This document shows, one piece after another, positions 26,669-33,337 of a stretch of DNA of 33,337 nt (its first letter is position 1; every line of letters starts with the position of its first letter). The translations under genes were made by a program, and so were the position numbers. This stretch comes from Pseudoalteromonas piscicida (lineage in GTDB: Bacteria; Pseudomonadota; Gammaproteobacteria; Enterobacterales; Alteromonadaceae), in contig NZ_NKHF01000045.1 of NCBI RefSeq assembly GCF_002744175.1, positions 1 through 33,337 of the forward strand. The letters are read 5' to 3'. Under the pieces are notes generated by a model. That model saw only the letters and a program-made list of their open reading frames with translations. It was not told the origin of the DNA and ran no database searches.

Positions 26669-28227
26669 TGGCTGAACTGAATGCACAATACCAAGGCCTA
26701 AGGCTAATTTTAGGCGACCAACTGAATGCCAAACATAGCTGGTTTACTCAAGCCAAAGACGACTATCTTTATGTGGTTGCTGAGCTAAAACAAGAAACTG
26801 ATTATACCAAACACCATGTGCAAAAGGTGTGCGCCTTTTTTAAAGCGATGGAAAACTTTGCAACTGCACTTAAAAAGGCGGGGTATCATGTTTTACACCT
26901 CAACTTAGACGAAACCCAAGAGCATCCGGATTTACCTGCACTTATTACCAGTCTTTGTGCGCAATATCAGGTGACAAGCTTTGAGTATCAACGGCCCGAT
27001 GAATATAGACTATCCAAACAGCTAAATAACCTTGCTCTCGACAATTTACAAGTTCGCTGTGTCGATACTGAGCACTTTTTAGTACCATTTGATGAATTAG
27101 ATAATTACCTAACGCCAGCAAAACACACCACCATGGAGTTTTTCTATCGCAAATTAAGGCGACGGTTTAATATCCTGATGAACGGCGATGATCCTGTCGG
27201 TGATCAGTGGAACTTCGACAGTCTCAACCGCAACAAACTCAAAGCGCAAGATCTAACTGCGCTCCCCGAGCCACTTTGTTTTGCTAATGACGTGAGCGAC
27301 ATTTTAGCTCGCCTTGAACGTCACAATATCAGTACGATTGGTGCGGCACACGCTCAATTGCTCTGGCCGACAACACGTTCGCAGGCAACCGAGCTATTGT
27401 CCTTTTTTTGTCAGCATTTATTGGCAAATTTTGGACAGTTCCAAGATGCGATGACCTGTCAAAGCGACCATAAATGGAGCTTATACCACTCGCGCCTTTC
27501 TTTTGCCATTAATACCAAAATGTTGCACCCAAAACAGGTTATTGATGCGGCGATCGCCGCGTACGAAAAAGATCCGAATATAGATCTTGCTCAAGTTGAA
27601 GGGTTTGTTAGACAAATTCTCGGCTGGAGAGAATACATTCGTGCCGTGTACTGGCTAAACATGCCAGACTATGAGCGTAAAAATTATTTACAAGCGCAGC
27701 GAAACCTTCCTGAATATTTTTGGCATGGCAAAACCAAAATGCGCTGCTTGAGCGAGTCCATTAATCAGAGCTTAGGCTATGCTTATGCTCACCATATTCA
27801 GCGATTAATGGTAACGGGCAATTTTTGTTTACTCACAGGGATCCATCCAGACCAAGTAGACCAATGGTATCTCGGCATTTATATCGATGCGATTGAATGG
27901 GTAGAAATGCCCAACACTCGGGGGATGACGCAGTTTGCAGATCATGGCATCGTCGCCACTAAACCATACGCGGCCAGTGGTAATTATATCCATAAAATGA
28001 GCGACTACTGCCGCCACTGCCACTACGATGTGAAACAAAAAACAGGTGACAATGCCTGCCCGCTAAATAGCCTCTATTGGCACTTTATGGTGCGCCATGA
28101 AGACAAATTCGGAAAGAATCATCGAATAGGGATGATATATCGAAACTGGGAAAAACAGAATGCCGAAACACAACAAGCCACGTTAGACCGAGCTCAATGG
28201 TGTTTAGATAACATAGAAGCGCTGTGA
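26668..28227 (+). CDS. Iron-sulfur bacterial cryptochrome/(6-4) photolyase (FeS-BCP, PhrB type)
   Basis: 519 residues. N-terminal DPRP domain (GLRLILGDQLNAKHSWF) and a C-terminal FAD-binding domain ending in NSLYWHFMVRHEDKFGKNHR. Four Cys at 360, 448, 451 and 464 have the same spacing as the [4Fe-4S] ligands of Agrobacterium PhrB (350, 438, 441, 454). The His pair 375-376 in YAYAHHIQRLMVTGNF matches the PhrB active-site histidines. Such enzymes repair (6-4) photoproducts with FAD and a ribolumazine-type antenna. Together with CryDASH this gives the cell light-driven repair beyond the classic CPD photolyase. It is translationally coupled to the gene before it. Assignment is strong; lesion specificity is inferred. 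Confidence 0.9.
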   Translation: MAELNAQYQGLRLILGDQLNAKHSWFTQAKDDYLYVVAELKQETDYTKHHVQKVCAFFKAMENFATALKKAGYHVLHLNLDETQEHPDLPALITSLCAQYQVTSFEYQRPDEYRLSKQLNNLALDNLQVRCVDTEHFLVPFDELDNYLTPAKHTTMEFFYRKLRRRFNILMNGDDPVGDQWNFDSLNRNKLKAQDLTALPEPLCFANDVSDILARLERHNISTIGAAHAQLLWPTTRSQATELLSFFCQHLLANFGQFQDAMTCQSDHKWSLYHSRLSFAINTKMLHPKQVIDAAIAAYEKDPNIDLAQVEGFVRQILGWREYIRAVYWLNMPDYERKNYLQAQRNLPEYFWHGKTKMRCLSESINQSLGYAYAHHIQRLMVTGNFCLLTGIHPDQVDQWYLGIYIDAIEWVEMPNTRGMTQFADHGIVATKPYAASGNYIHKMSDYCRHCHYDVKQKTGDNACPLNSLYWHFMVRHEDKFGKNHRIGMIYRNWEKQNAETQQATLDRAQWCLDNIEAL

Positions 28228-28261
28228 AGGTTTTTCTTGTATACCTTCTCCTCGAAAGAAC

Positions 28262-28312
28262 GGCTGCGTTGTACCAATTTTATTAATTAAGTCCTCGGCA
28301 GCCTGTTTTTTT
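28262..28312 (+). terminator. Candidate terminator after the photolyase pair
   Basis: GGCTGC (28262-28267) pairs with GCAGCC (28298-28303), followed by TGTTTTTTT on the plus strand. The loop is long (30 bases), so efficiency is uncertain. A second, smaller inverted repeat (28226-28231 with 28243-28248) overlaps the stop codon. Confidence 0.5.
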
Positions 28313-28709
28313 AAAAGAGACGCCAGCGGCGTTTCTTAGTCTTGACTTTGTGTACCCAATTTACTTCTATCGTGGTTACTGCCAGTACATCTCGGCTCTG
28401 CTTTGATATAAGTTCATAGCTTAAGCTTTCATCCGAGCTAAAATCGAGGTCATACTTAAAACTGTCCGTTTTAGCCCAACACTGCAATATCTTTTTCGAT
28501 AAGCTCTCTCTAATGCAGTAATCCCCCTCATTCGGCGCATTTACCGTAACTTTTACGTCCGCATAACAGGTTCTGCCTTGGTTTAGTGCTACACACTTAC
28601 TCGGTACTGCATGCAGTATTCCAACAGGCTTTATTTCTTCTGCTTGTAACTGGTAACTTAGTGACGCCCCCAGCAACAGCACTATCCAAGTGACTAATCT
28701 AGAAGACAT
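28311..28709 (-). CDS. Secreted DUF3019 protein
   Basis: 132 residues with a signal peptide of about 23 residues (cleavage near LQAEE). The mature part has four Cys in the arrangement CVALNQGRTCYADVKV, YCIRES and ILQCW, the DUF3019 pattern, probably two disulfides in a small beta-sandwich. The C-terminus is strongly basic (KVKTKKRRWRLF). It overlaps the end of the MipA/OmpV gene by 11 bases. In related marine bacteria DUF3019 genes occur next to MipA/OmpV genes and a two-component system; no such system is here. Function unknown. Confidence 0.75.
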   Translation of the reverse strand: MSSRLVTWIVLLLGASLSYQLQAEEIKPVGILHAVPSKCVALNQGRTCYADVKVTVNAPNEGDYCIRESLSKKILQCWAKTDSFKYDLDFSSDESLSYELISKQSRDVLAVTTIEVNWVHKVKTKKRRWRLF

Positions 28710-29514
28710 ATTTCACCCCAGTAAAAAACACTCTGGCATGGCGCGAGCGAACTAAAGGACTGTCTAGGGTATCTTGCGAGCCAACGAGCCAAGAAGCTCC
28801 TGAACTAAACACCCAGTCTTCAGCAATTGGATAATTGAGCTGCATCTGAATAAAGGCAGAGGCGGATGCACCTGGCTCATAAGGGGTCAAGTACTGGTTA
28901 ATTTCAGATTGCGACACACCATAGAAGTAATTGTGAAAGTTGCTAGAATAATAATTGGCACCAAAGTTTAACCATAAGTCCCAATTGCGCAATTCGAAAT
29001 TACGGGTAGCTTCTAAGTGAAAAACCCAGCCGTTGGTATCACCAAAAACATCATATACCACCTCAGCCACAGCAAGAAATTCACCAACATGTCGATAATA
29101 CGAAAAACCAAGAGAGTTATCTTGCTCGCGCTTATTTATCCCACGTAATTCAGGTACAACTTCATCACCATCGTGGTAGCCCCGTTCAGAAAAAGGCAAC
29201 ATATAGCTGCCGTAAATCGCATCAATTCCCCACTCTCCATTGTTGACTATCTGATAACCAACATCAGAGCCACCAAAAAAGTCACCAGAGTGAGTGTTTA
29301 GATAAAAGTTTTTGTATTCAACTTTTGCGTCAACGAGAAATGTACCATGTCTAAATGTTGAGTCTGTCCCAATTAGCGCAGGCATGGTCATATCAACATA
29401 AAATGCACCAACACTCAGCTGCCATGCAAACTCATCGTCAAGATCATCATCTTGCTCGTCGCAAATTCCATAAAACGGTAACAATAAACTGATTATTATA
29501 AGAAGTTTTTTCAT
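28699..29514 (-). CDS. MipA/OmpV family outer-membrane protein
   Basis: 271 residues with a signal peptide (KKLLIIISLLLPFYGIC) and alternating beta strands that end in the typical outer-membrane C-terminal Phe (FFTGVKYVF). Family features include AWQLSVGAFY at the start of the barrel and the terminal SPLVRSRHARVFFTGVKY. MipA in E. coli scaffolds murein synthesis enzymes, while OmpV-like members are often induced by antimicrobials or ions. Specific substrate unknown. First gene of a two-gene minus-strand operon; a good promoter lies just upstream. Confidence 0.82.
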   Translation of the reverse strand: MKKLLIIISLLLPFYGICDEQDDDLDDEFAWQLSVGAFYVDMTMPALIGTDSTFRHGTFLVDAKVEYKNFYLNTHSGDFFGGSDVGYQIVNNGEWGIDAIYGSYMLPFSERGYHDGDEVVPELRGINKREQDNSLGFSYYRHVGEFLAVAEVVYDVFGDTNGWVFHLEATRNFELRNWDLWLNFGANYYSSNFHNYFYGVSQSEINQYLTPYEPGASASAFIQMQLNYPIAEDWVFSSGASWLVGSQDTLDSPLVRSRHARVFFTGVKYVF

Positions 29515-29558
29515 AGTTCCATTCGTATTAGCGCAGGTGTGCCGAAATTCTACCCGAG

Positions 29559-29587
29559 ATCATACCTGACCCATTTGTGACCAACAA
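29559..29587 (-). promoter_or_regulatory. Promoter of the mipA-DUF3019 operon with direct repeat
   Basis: On the minus strand TTGTTG (29582-29587), 17 bases, TATGAT (29559-29564). Between the two hexamers lies a direct repeat GGTCA-N6-GGTCA with an 11-base period, the spacing of one helical turn that response regulators often use. Both are seen; the regulator is not known. Confidence 0.5.
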
Positions 29588-29729
29588 GCTTCTTCTTTAC
29601 TTAATTGCCAATGTGATAATTTAACTTTATTTTAATATTAATTTCACATAAATTGTGTCAAATAGCGCACTTTGCTTTTCGCCCGCTCGAGAAGCCTTGT
29701 TATAAATTACAATAAACTAAAGGCAATTT

Positions 29730-30740
29730 ATGAAAAAATATATACTCCCTGTTGCGCTGCTTACTGCTGCAGGACAAAGCCACGCATTTAGCCAAGAGAC
29801 TCACAAACGTATCGTGATCGACGCAGTCAATTACATGGCGCAAAACCCGAGCACAACGAAATACGCTAAATTACAAGCTTACGCACAAGCAAATGGCTTG
29901 TCCGTTTCACAACTTGCAAACTTATTAGGCCAAGCGGCTTATGACGTCGATGATTTTGAAGATACGTTTTTCTGTGGTGCTATTACTGGAGATTGCGTTC
30001 AGGCACCACTATGGGGTGCAGCCGAAAGCATCGTTAAATACACAAGTTATTGGCATTTCCAAAACCACACCCAAGGCGCTGATACACATGGCAACGATTT
30101 CGGTGGCTACAACTATCAGAAGCTGACAGTGTGGGGAACGATAGACGAAATGGCGGCGACTTGGCTCAAGGGCGATTACTTAGATGACGGTCACGGCGGC
30201 GAAACTGGCTGGTTTAGCGCAGATGATAGCGAATACAACAGCTATGGTATAACCGAAAAAAACTACCGTATTGATAGCCACTCAACATATGATATGTACG
30301 ATGACTTTGAAGAAATGCCATTCCAACCTATCGATAATTTAGGTCAATATTGGTATCAAAGTTATGTGCAAAGTGGCAACCCTCAAGTACTCGGCTTTGT
30401 CTTTCATACAACTGACTTACTACAACCCCACCACACTTGGACAACATCCGATCTAAACCATTCGGGCTGGGAATCATGGGTTAAAGACTATTATGATCAG
30501 GAATCGCTCAATGACTTTGCCCTGGTAAAGCAGGCAATGAGTAACTTCAGCCCAGTGGATACCAGCTCAACCGATATTCGTCCATTGCTTACCCAAGGTG
30601 GCGCTTTTTCTTATTCACAAGGTGGTATCGTATTAAATTCGGAAGATCACTATGACCGAGTAAATACAGGTAAACAGGTGATCCCACACGCTATCGCTAT
30701 GGTCGTACATTTGCTTAATCATGCGATGGACGTGAGATAA
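29730..30740 (+). CDS. Secreted S1/P1 nuclease- or phospholipase C-like protein
   Basis: 336 residues with a signal peptide cut after SHA19, leaving Phe20 as the mature N-terminus. His25 is then mature residue 6, as His6 follows Trp1 in P1 nuclease, where the N-terminus and this His bind zinc. Other matches to that fold are AAYDVDDFED (Asp near 72-75), YTSYWHFQNH (His109), FHTTDLLQPHH (H226, D229, H235; P1 has H-x3-D-x5-H) and HAIAMVVHLLNH at the end. Deviations: Phe replaces the usual N-terminal Trp, and the H-to-D spacing is one residue short. It probably hydrolyses phosphate esters (phospholipid or nucleic acid) in the periplasm or outside, but the substrate cannot be told. An AAAGG ribosome site precedes it. 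First gene of a three-gene operon. Confidence 0.62.
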   Translation: MKKYILPVALLTAAGQSHAFSQETHKRIVIDAVNYMAQNPSTTKYAKLQAYAQANGLSVSQLANLLGQAAYDVDDFEDTFFCGAITGDCVQAPLWGAAESIVKYTSYWHFQNHTQGADTHGNDFGGYNYQKLTVWGTIDEMAATWLKGDYLDDGHGGETGWFSADDSEYNSYGITEKNYRIDSHSTYDMYDDFEEMPFQPIDNLGQYWYQSYVQSGNPQVLGFVFHTTDLLQPHHTWTTSDLNHSGWESWVKDYYDQESLNDFALVKQAMSNFSPVDTSSTDIRPLLTQGGAFSYSQGGIVLNSEDHYDRVNTGKQVIPHAIAMVVHLLNHAMDVR

Positions 30741-31918
30741 TGCGCTTCGTTGTACTTTTCTTGGTAAGCAGCTGTTGCTTACCAAGTTTCGCTGCAGCCA
30801 AGTTACCAGCGACACTGCTACCTTTGGTTCACCAACTCTACGCTGATCAAGGTAGAGAATTCACGATACAGCAAACCCAAGAGCAGTTACTGGAAAATCA
30901 GTTTCTACTTTCACAAGCCAAACGATTTAATCCTGATATCTTGAAACGTCAGTCAAATGTTGGCTTTAGCACGCAGTATCATATCGATAAATTTCTCACT
31001 GATGCTCTAATAGATTGGTTTCCAGCGCTAGAAAACGTCAAAAAACAAGCGTTCCCTTTGACGATTAATAGTGCACAGATGAAATCACTACTAGGGAAGT
31101 ATCCCGCTGATGGCTTATATCAAGCTGAGCAATTACTCAAGTGGCAACAGGTTAAACTGACACACGTATCACTATTGTCACTTGAACAGGTTATGCTCAG
31201 CCAGTCTATGCAAAATCGATTTAAATTACACCAAGGGGATGCGGCGCTACTTTCCGCCATCGTTGATCAACACCTTTATCAGCAAGCTGTATTTAAGGCC
31301 GCACTCCCCTTTTTAAACCAACAAGCTTTGAGCCTTGAGCAACTACAGCAGGTGGTAGCTGGGGAGTTATTAAGGCCAAGTATGCTCGCTTATCTTGGCG
31401 TCAAGGAAGAAATGCATGGTGCAACCAGTGAATATGTGGAAGCGTTACGTGCTGAGATCCCCAATCAGGCGATTGCAACCTACTATAGCAAGCATAAAAG
31501 CCGCTTTAGATACATCAAAAAGGTAAGCGCAAGTGCAGCCAAATTTACCGCCTCACAAGACGCTGAGCAGTTTCGAGCATATGCTCAAGCACACTCATGG
31601 CAACAGGCAGTCCACAAGTTTGCTCCTGCGTTGGTGTGGCAGTCTGAGCCAAAACCATTAACACGCAAAAGTAAACCTAAATGGGAAACGCAATTAGCGT
31701 TCAGTAACAAGCAGGACCAGATAACGCCTAGCATTCGCACACCTGACGGACAATGGCTTATATTAATCAGCACCGCTGCGGTCTATGATTATTATGATAC
31801 CCAAAGTGAAACGGTACGCTATCAAGCGCTACGCGCGTTGACACAAAGGTTTGCTAAAGCCAAGTTTGAGCAGCAATATCAAGCGTGGAAAAAGGCAAAT
31901 AACGGAATGGTGTTATGA
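30740..31918 (+). CDS. Parvulin/SurA-like periplasmic protein
   Basis: 392 residues with an export signal (MRFVVLFLVSSCCLPSFAAA); a VSSC lipobox-like site at Cys12 means it could also be a lipoprotein. The middle is helical and Gln/Leu-rich, like SurA and PpiD chaperone arms. Residues ~245-345 resemble a PpiC-type rotamase: AIATYYSKHKSRFRYIKKVS and LAFSNKQDQITPSIRTPDGQ followed by WLILIS, but the GGDLG segment of active parvulins is absent, so isomerase activity is doubtful. Its start overlaps the preceding gene by one base (TAATG) and its end overlaps the next by four (ATGA). A dedicated folding helper for the upstream enzyme is a reasonable inference. Confidence 0.55.
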   Translation: MRFVVLFLVSSCCLPSFAAAKLPATLLPLVHQLYADQGREFTIQQTQEQLLENQFLLSQAKRFNPDILKRQSNVGFSTQYHIDKFLTDALIDWFPALENVKKQAFPLTINSAQMKSLLGKYPADGLYQAEQLLKWQQVKLTHVSLLSLEQVMLSQSMQNRFKLHQGDAALLSAIVDQHLYQQAVFKAALPFLNQQALSLEQLQQVVAGELLRPSMLAYLGVKEEMHGATSEYVEALRAEIPNQAIATYYSKHKSRFRYIKKVSASAAKFTASQDAEQFRAYAQAHSWQQAVHKFAPALVWQSEPKPLTRKSKPKWETQLAFSNKQDQITPSIRTPDGQWLILISTAAVYDYYDTQSETVRYQALRALTQRFAKAKFEQQYQAWKKANNGMVL

Positions 31919-32436
31919 AACACTGGCAAGCATATGTTGTTATCTTTCTTGGAATGATAATTGCCCTGTTTACACTAAAATATGCCAACATAAGTTGGCA
32001 TAACCCTATGCCTGTAGCGCCAAAAAAGGTAAAGACTGACACCTATACTCCAACAACCCTCCCAGATTTACCAGCAAAAAGTACTTCCAAAACGCACTCT
32101 GGTGCCACTGAACAAGACGAGGTATTCACTCAAGCCCCAATCCAGGCTCCCAAATACTTACCTCCCATTAATCAAGCACAGAGGCACCAGCAACATTATC
32201 AAGGTGATTTAAGCGACACTCAGGCCTATCAAGCATACTTAGATGAAAAAGAAAAACAGTTAAAACAGGCATATATTGCTGCTGTAGATATCAAGGTAGA
32301 ACGGATCCAAGCGCTATTAGCCCGTGGGGTCAAAGAGGGCTTACCGGAGGCGCAACTAAAAGAAGCAAGAGATAAAATTGCTGCACTTAAAAGCATGCAA
32401 AACCAATTGAGCTCGGAGCTAAGCGAGAGTAAATAA
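31915..32436 (+). CDS. Membrane-anchored coiled-coil protein
   Basis: 173 residues. One TM helix at about residues 7-24 (AYVVIFLGMIIALFTLKYA), then a Pro/Thr-rich linker (residues 30-90) and a C-terminal helix (about 95-170) of charged heptad character, with AYLDEKEKQLKQAYIAAVDI and QLKEARDKIAALKSMQNQL. With Lys-2 and no cleavage site it should sit in the inner membrane with the helix in the periplasm. Last gene of the operon; coupled to the parvulin-like gene. No family recognised. The layout (anchor, linker, helical domain) recalls membrane-bound foldases of the lipase type, but there is no sequence evidence for homology. Confidence 0.6.
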   Translation: MKHWQAYVVIFLGMIIALFTLKYANISWHNPMPVAPKKVKTDTYTPTTLPDLPAKSTSKTHSGATEQDEVFTQAPIQAPKYLPPINQAQRHQQHYQGDLSDTQAYQAYLDEKEKQLKQAYIAAVDIKVERIQALLARGVKEGLPEAQLKEARDKIAALKSMQNQLSSELSESK

Positions 32437-32472
32437 TAAGGCTAACGGGGCCCAGCAGTCTTAGCTGTATTA

Positions 32473-32503
32473 GCTCAGTAATCGCTTTTCTGAGCCCCTT
32501 TTT
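32473..32503 (+). terminator. Terminator of the three-gene operon
   Basis: GCTCAG (32473-32478) pairs with CTGAGC (32490-32495), followed by CCC and five T. A wider pairing GGGGC (32447-32451) with GCCCC (32494-32498) competes. It lies about 40 bases after the stop codon and faces the convergent gene at 32509. Confidence 0.65.
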
Positions 32504-32508
32504 AATTA

Positions 32509-33177
32509 TCAATAAACCCGCAATTGAATATTACCATTTACAACATTTGGATTACGCAGAATGGCATTAATAACCACATCTTGTTGTCCGTCTTGATAAT
32601 ATCCAACGATTTCCTCCAGTACTTTTTTGGGTGTACTGGGATTAGATGCCAGCGCTAAATGGACAGTAAAATCTCGCGTTAGACTTAAATAAGTTAATGT
32701 AGAGGGAGAAGTGTTGGTGTTTTGTGCAACCGCGATGTCAATTACATCACCATGCTCAGGTAAGTAAGAAACTAAATTTTCTAATTGCGTAGGTGGAGTT
32801 TGAATATTTTTTGCTTGTTGTAAAACCGAAACATGTTGCTTCATATAAAAGAGTGTATACAGAGCGATACTAACAACCCCGACCCACAATACGAGGTGGA
32901 TATATTTTATCGCTAACACCAAGCCATCTACATGCATATTGTTTCGCGCAGCGTGCATTTTTAAGAAGAAATAGCTGAAAATACTGCTCGACAAAAAGAT
33001 CAAGAAACTATAAATCAGCATCATATTAATCCCTGAATCTTCCGAAAATGGCGAAAATGGGATCTGATGATGGAACTGAGCCGACATTTTAAATATTAAC
33101 AGATAAAAAATACCAGCAATGCCAATAGACAAGCCACCGGACTTTAGCAATAAAATAAGTTTATCTTTTAATTCCAT
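32509..33177 (-). CDS. Three-TM membrane protein with C-terminal LRV-like repeats
   Basis: 222 residues. TM helices lie at about 17-31, 52-73 and 92-112. Residues ~147-215 contain three related units: IAVAQNTNTSPSTLTYLS, VHLALASNPSTPKKVLEEI and VINAILRNPNVV. The A-x-N-x-x-T-P-x-x-L pattern resembles leucine-rich repeat variant (LRV) units, which stack into a short solenoid for protein contact. It is convergent with the preceding operon. The ATG at 33177 has a GAG-type ribosome site 9 bases upstream. Function unknown; no family recognised. Confidence 0.6.
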   Translation of the reverse strand: MELKDKLILLLKSGGLSIGIAGIFYLLIFKMSAQFHHQIPFSPFSEDSGINMMLIYSFLIFLSSSIFSYFFLKMHAARNNMHVDGLVLAIKYIHLVLWVGVVSIALYTLFYMKQHVSVLQQAKNIQTPPTQLENLVSYLPEHGDVIDIAVAQNTNTSPSTLTYLSLTRDFTVHLALASNPSTPKKVLEEIVGYYQDGQQDVVINAILRNPNVVNGNIQLRVY

Positions 33178-33222
33178 ACCAATGCTCGCTATCGTGTTTA
33201 TTTTTTACCATACAAGTTATTA

Positions 33223-33337
33223 GGGCCTGTTGATCTTTCAAGTTTATTTTTGCAGCAGTTTGATTTCCATTTATACAAGGCAAAGCCTGTGTAGCATAGT
33301 TATTCTATGTGAGTCAGGCGATAAAAACTTTAGCTAC
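33223..33337. repeat. Left part of a repeat-like element with hairpin (cut by window end)
   Basis: It begins GGGCCTGTTGATCTTTCAAG, which looks like the end of a dispersed element, and contains a strong stem: GCCTG (33285-33289) and CATAG (33295-33299) pair with CTATG (33305-33309) and CAGGC (33315-33319) around a 5-base loop, with 5-base internal loops. No ORF. Sequences of this kind recur between genes in marine gammaproteobacteria as I remember them, but the copy number here cannot be tested. The right end is outside the window. Confidence 0.45.

Noticed and set aside
29645..29657. CACA-N5-TGTG palindrome upstream of the P1-like gene as a CRP site
   Set aside because: The half-sites have the wrong polarity (CRP sites are TGTGA-N6-TCACA).

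Overview
The window reads as chromosomal DNA of a marine gammaproteobacterium of the Alteromonadales, most likely Pseudoalteromonas. This rests on the metY-rimP-nusA-infB-rbfA-truB-rpsO-pnp-nlpI backbone, the fused-subunit Mrp antiporter, a DUF3019/MipA pair, a DASH cryptochrome next to an iron-sulfur photolyase, and a moderately AT-rich composition. The genus is inferred from gene content and was not tested by a search.

Left part (1-11.4 kb, all minus strand): a CnoX/YbbN-type thioredoxin-TPR chaperone; DNA topoisomerase III with a near-consensus LexA box just before its start; a dCache chemoreceptor behind a textbook FliA (sigma-28) promoter; and a six-gene Mrp/Mnh cation/proton antiporter operon (A-B fusion, C, D, E, F, G) that ends in a strong hairpin terminator.

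Centre (11.4-23.0 kb, minus strand): transcription starts upstream of initiator tRNA metY and runs through rimP, nusA, infB, rbfA, truB, rpsO, pnp and nlpI, with terminators or promoters at several internal joints. This is the classic translation and RNA-metabolism cluster. A predicted secreted HExxH metalloprotease overlaps the end of nlpI. The metY-rimP gap is crowded with four perfect hairpins.

Right part (23.2-33.3 kb, accessory): a secreted delta-class carbonic anhydrase; a globin-like protein with no heme-ligand histidine; a lipoprotein; a translationally coupled pair of photolyase-family flavoproteins (CryDASH, then FeS-BCP/PhrB type); a divergent DUF3019-MipA/OmpV pair; a tightly overlapping three-gene operon (secreted P1-nuclease/phospholipase-C-like protein, parvulin-like periplasmic protein, membrane-anchored coiled-coil protein); a three-TM protein with LRV-like repeats; and, at the right edge, the start of a repeat-like element with a strong hairpin.

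The best candidates for new biology are the three-gene secreted-enzyme/foldase/anchor operon at 29.7-32.4 kb, the nlpI-metalloprotease pair, and the SOS-type control of topB. No CRISPR array, prophage, complete insertion sequence or rRNA gene was seen.
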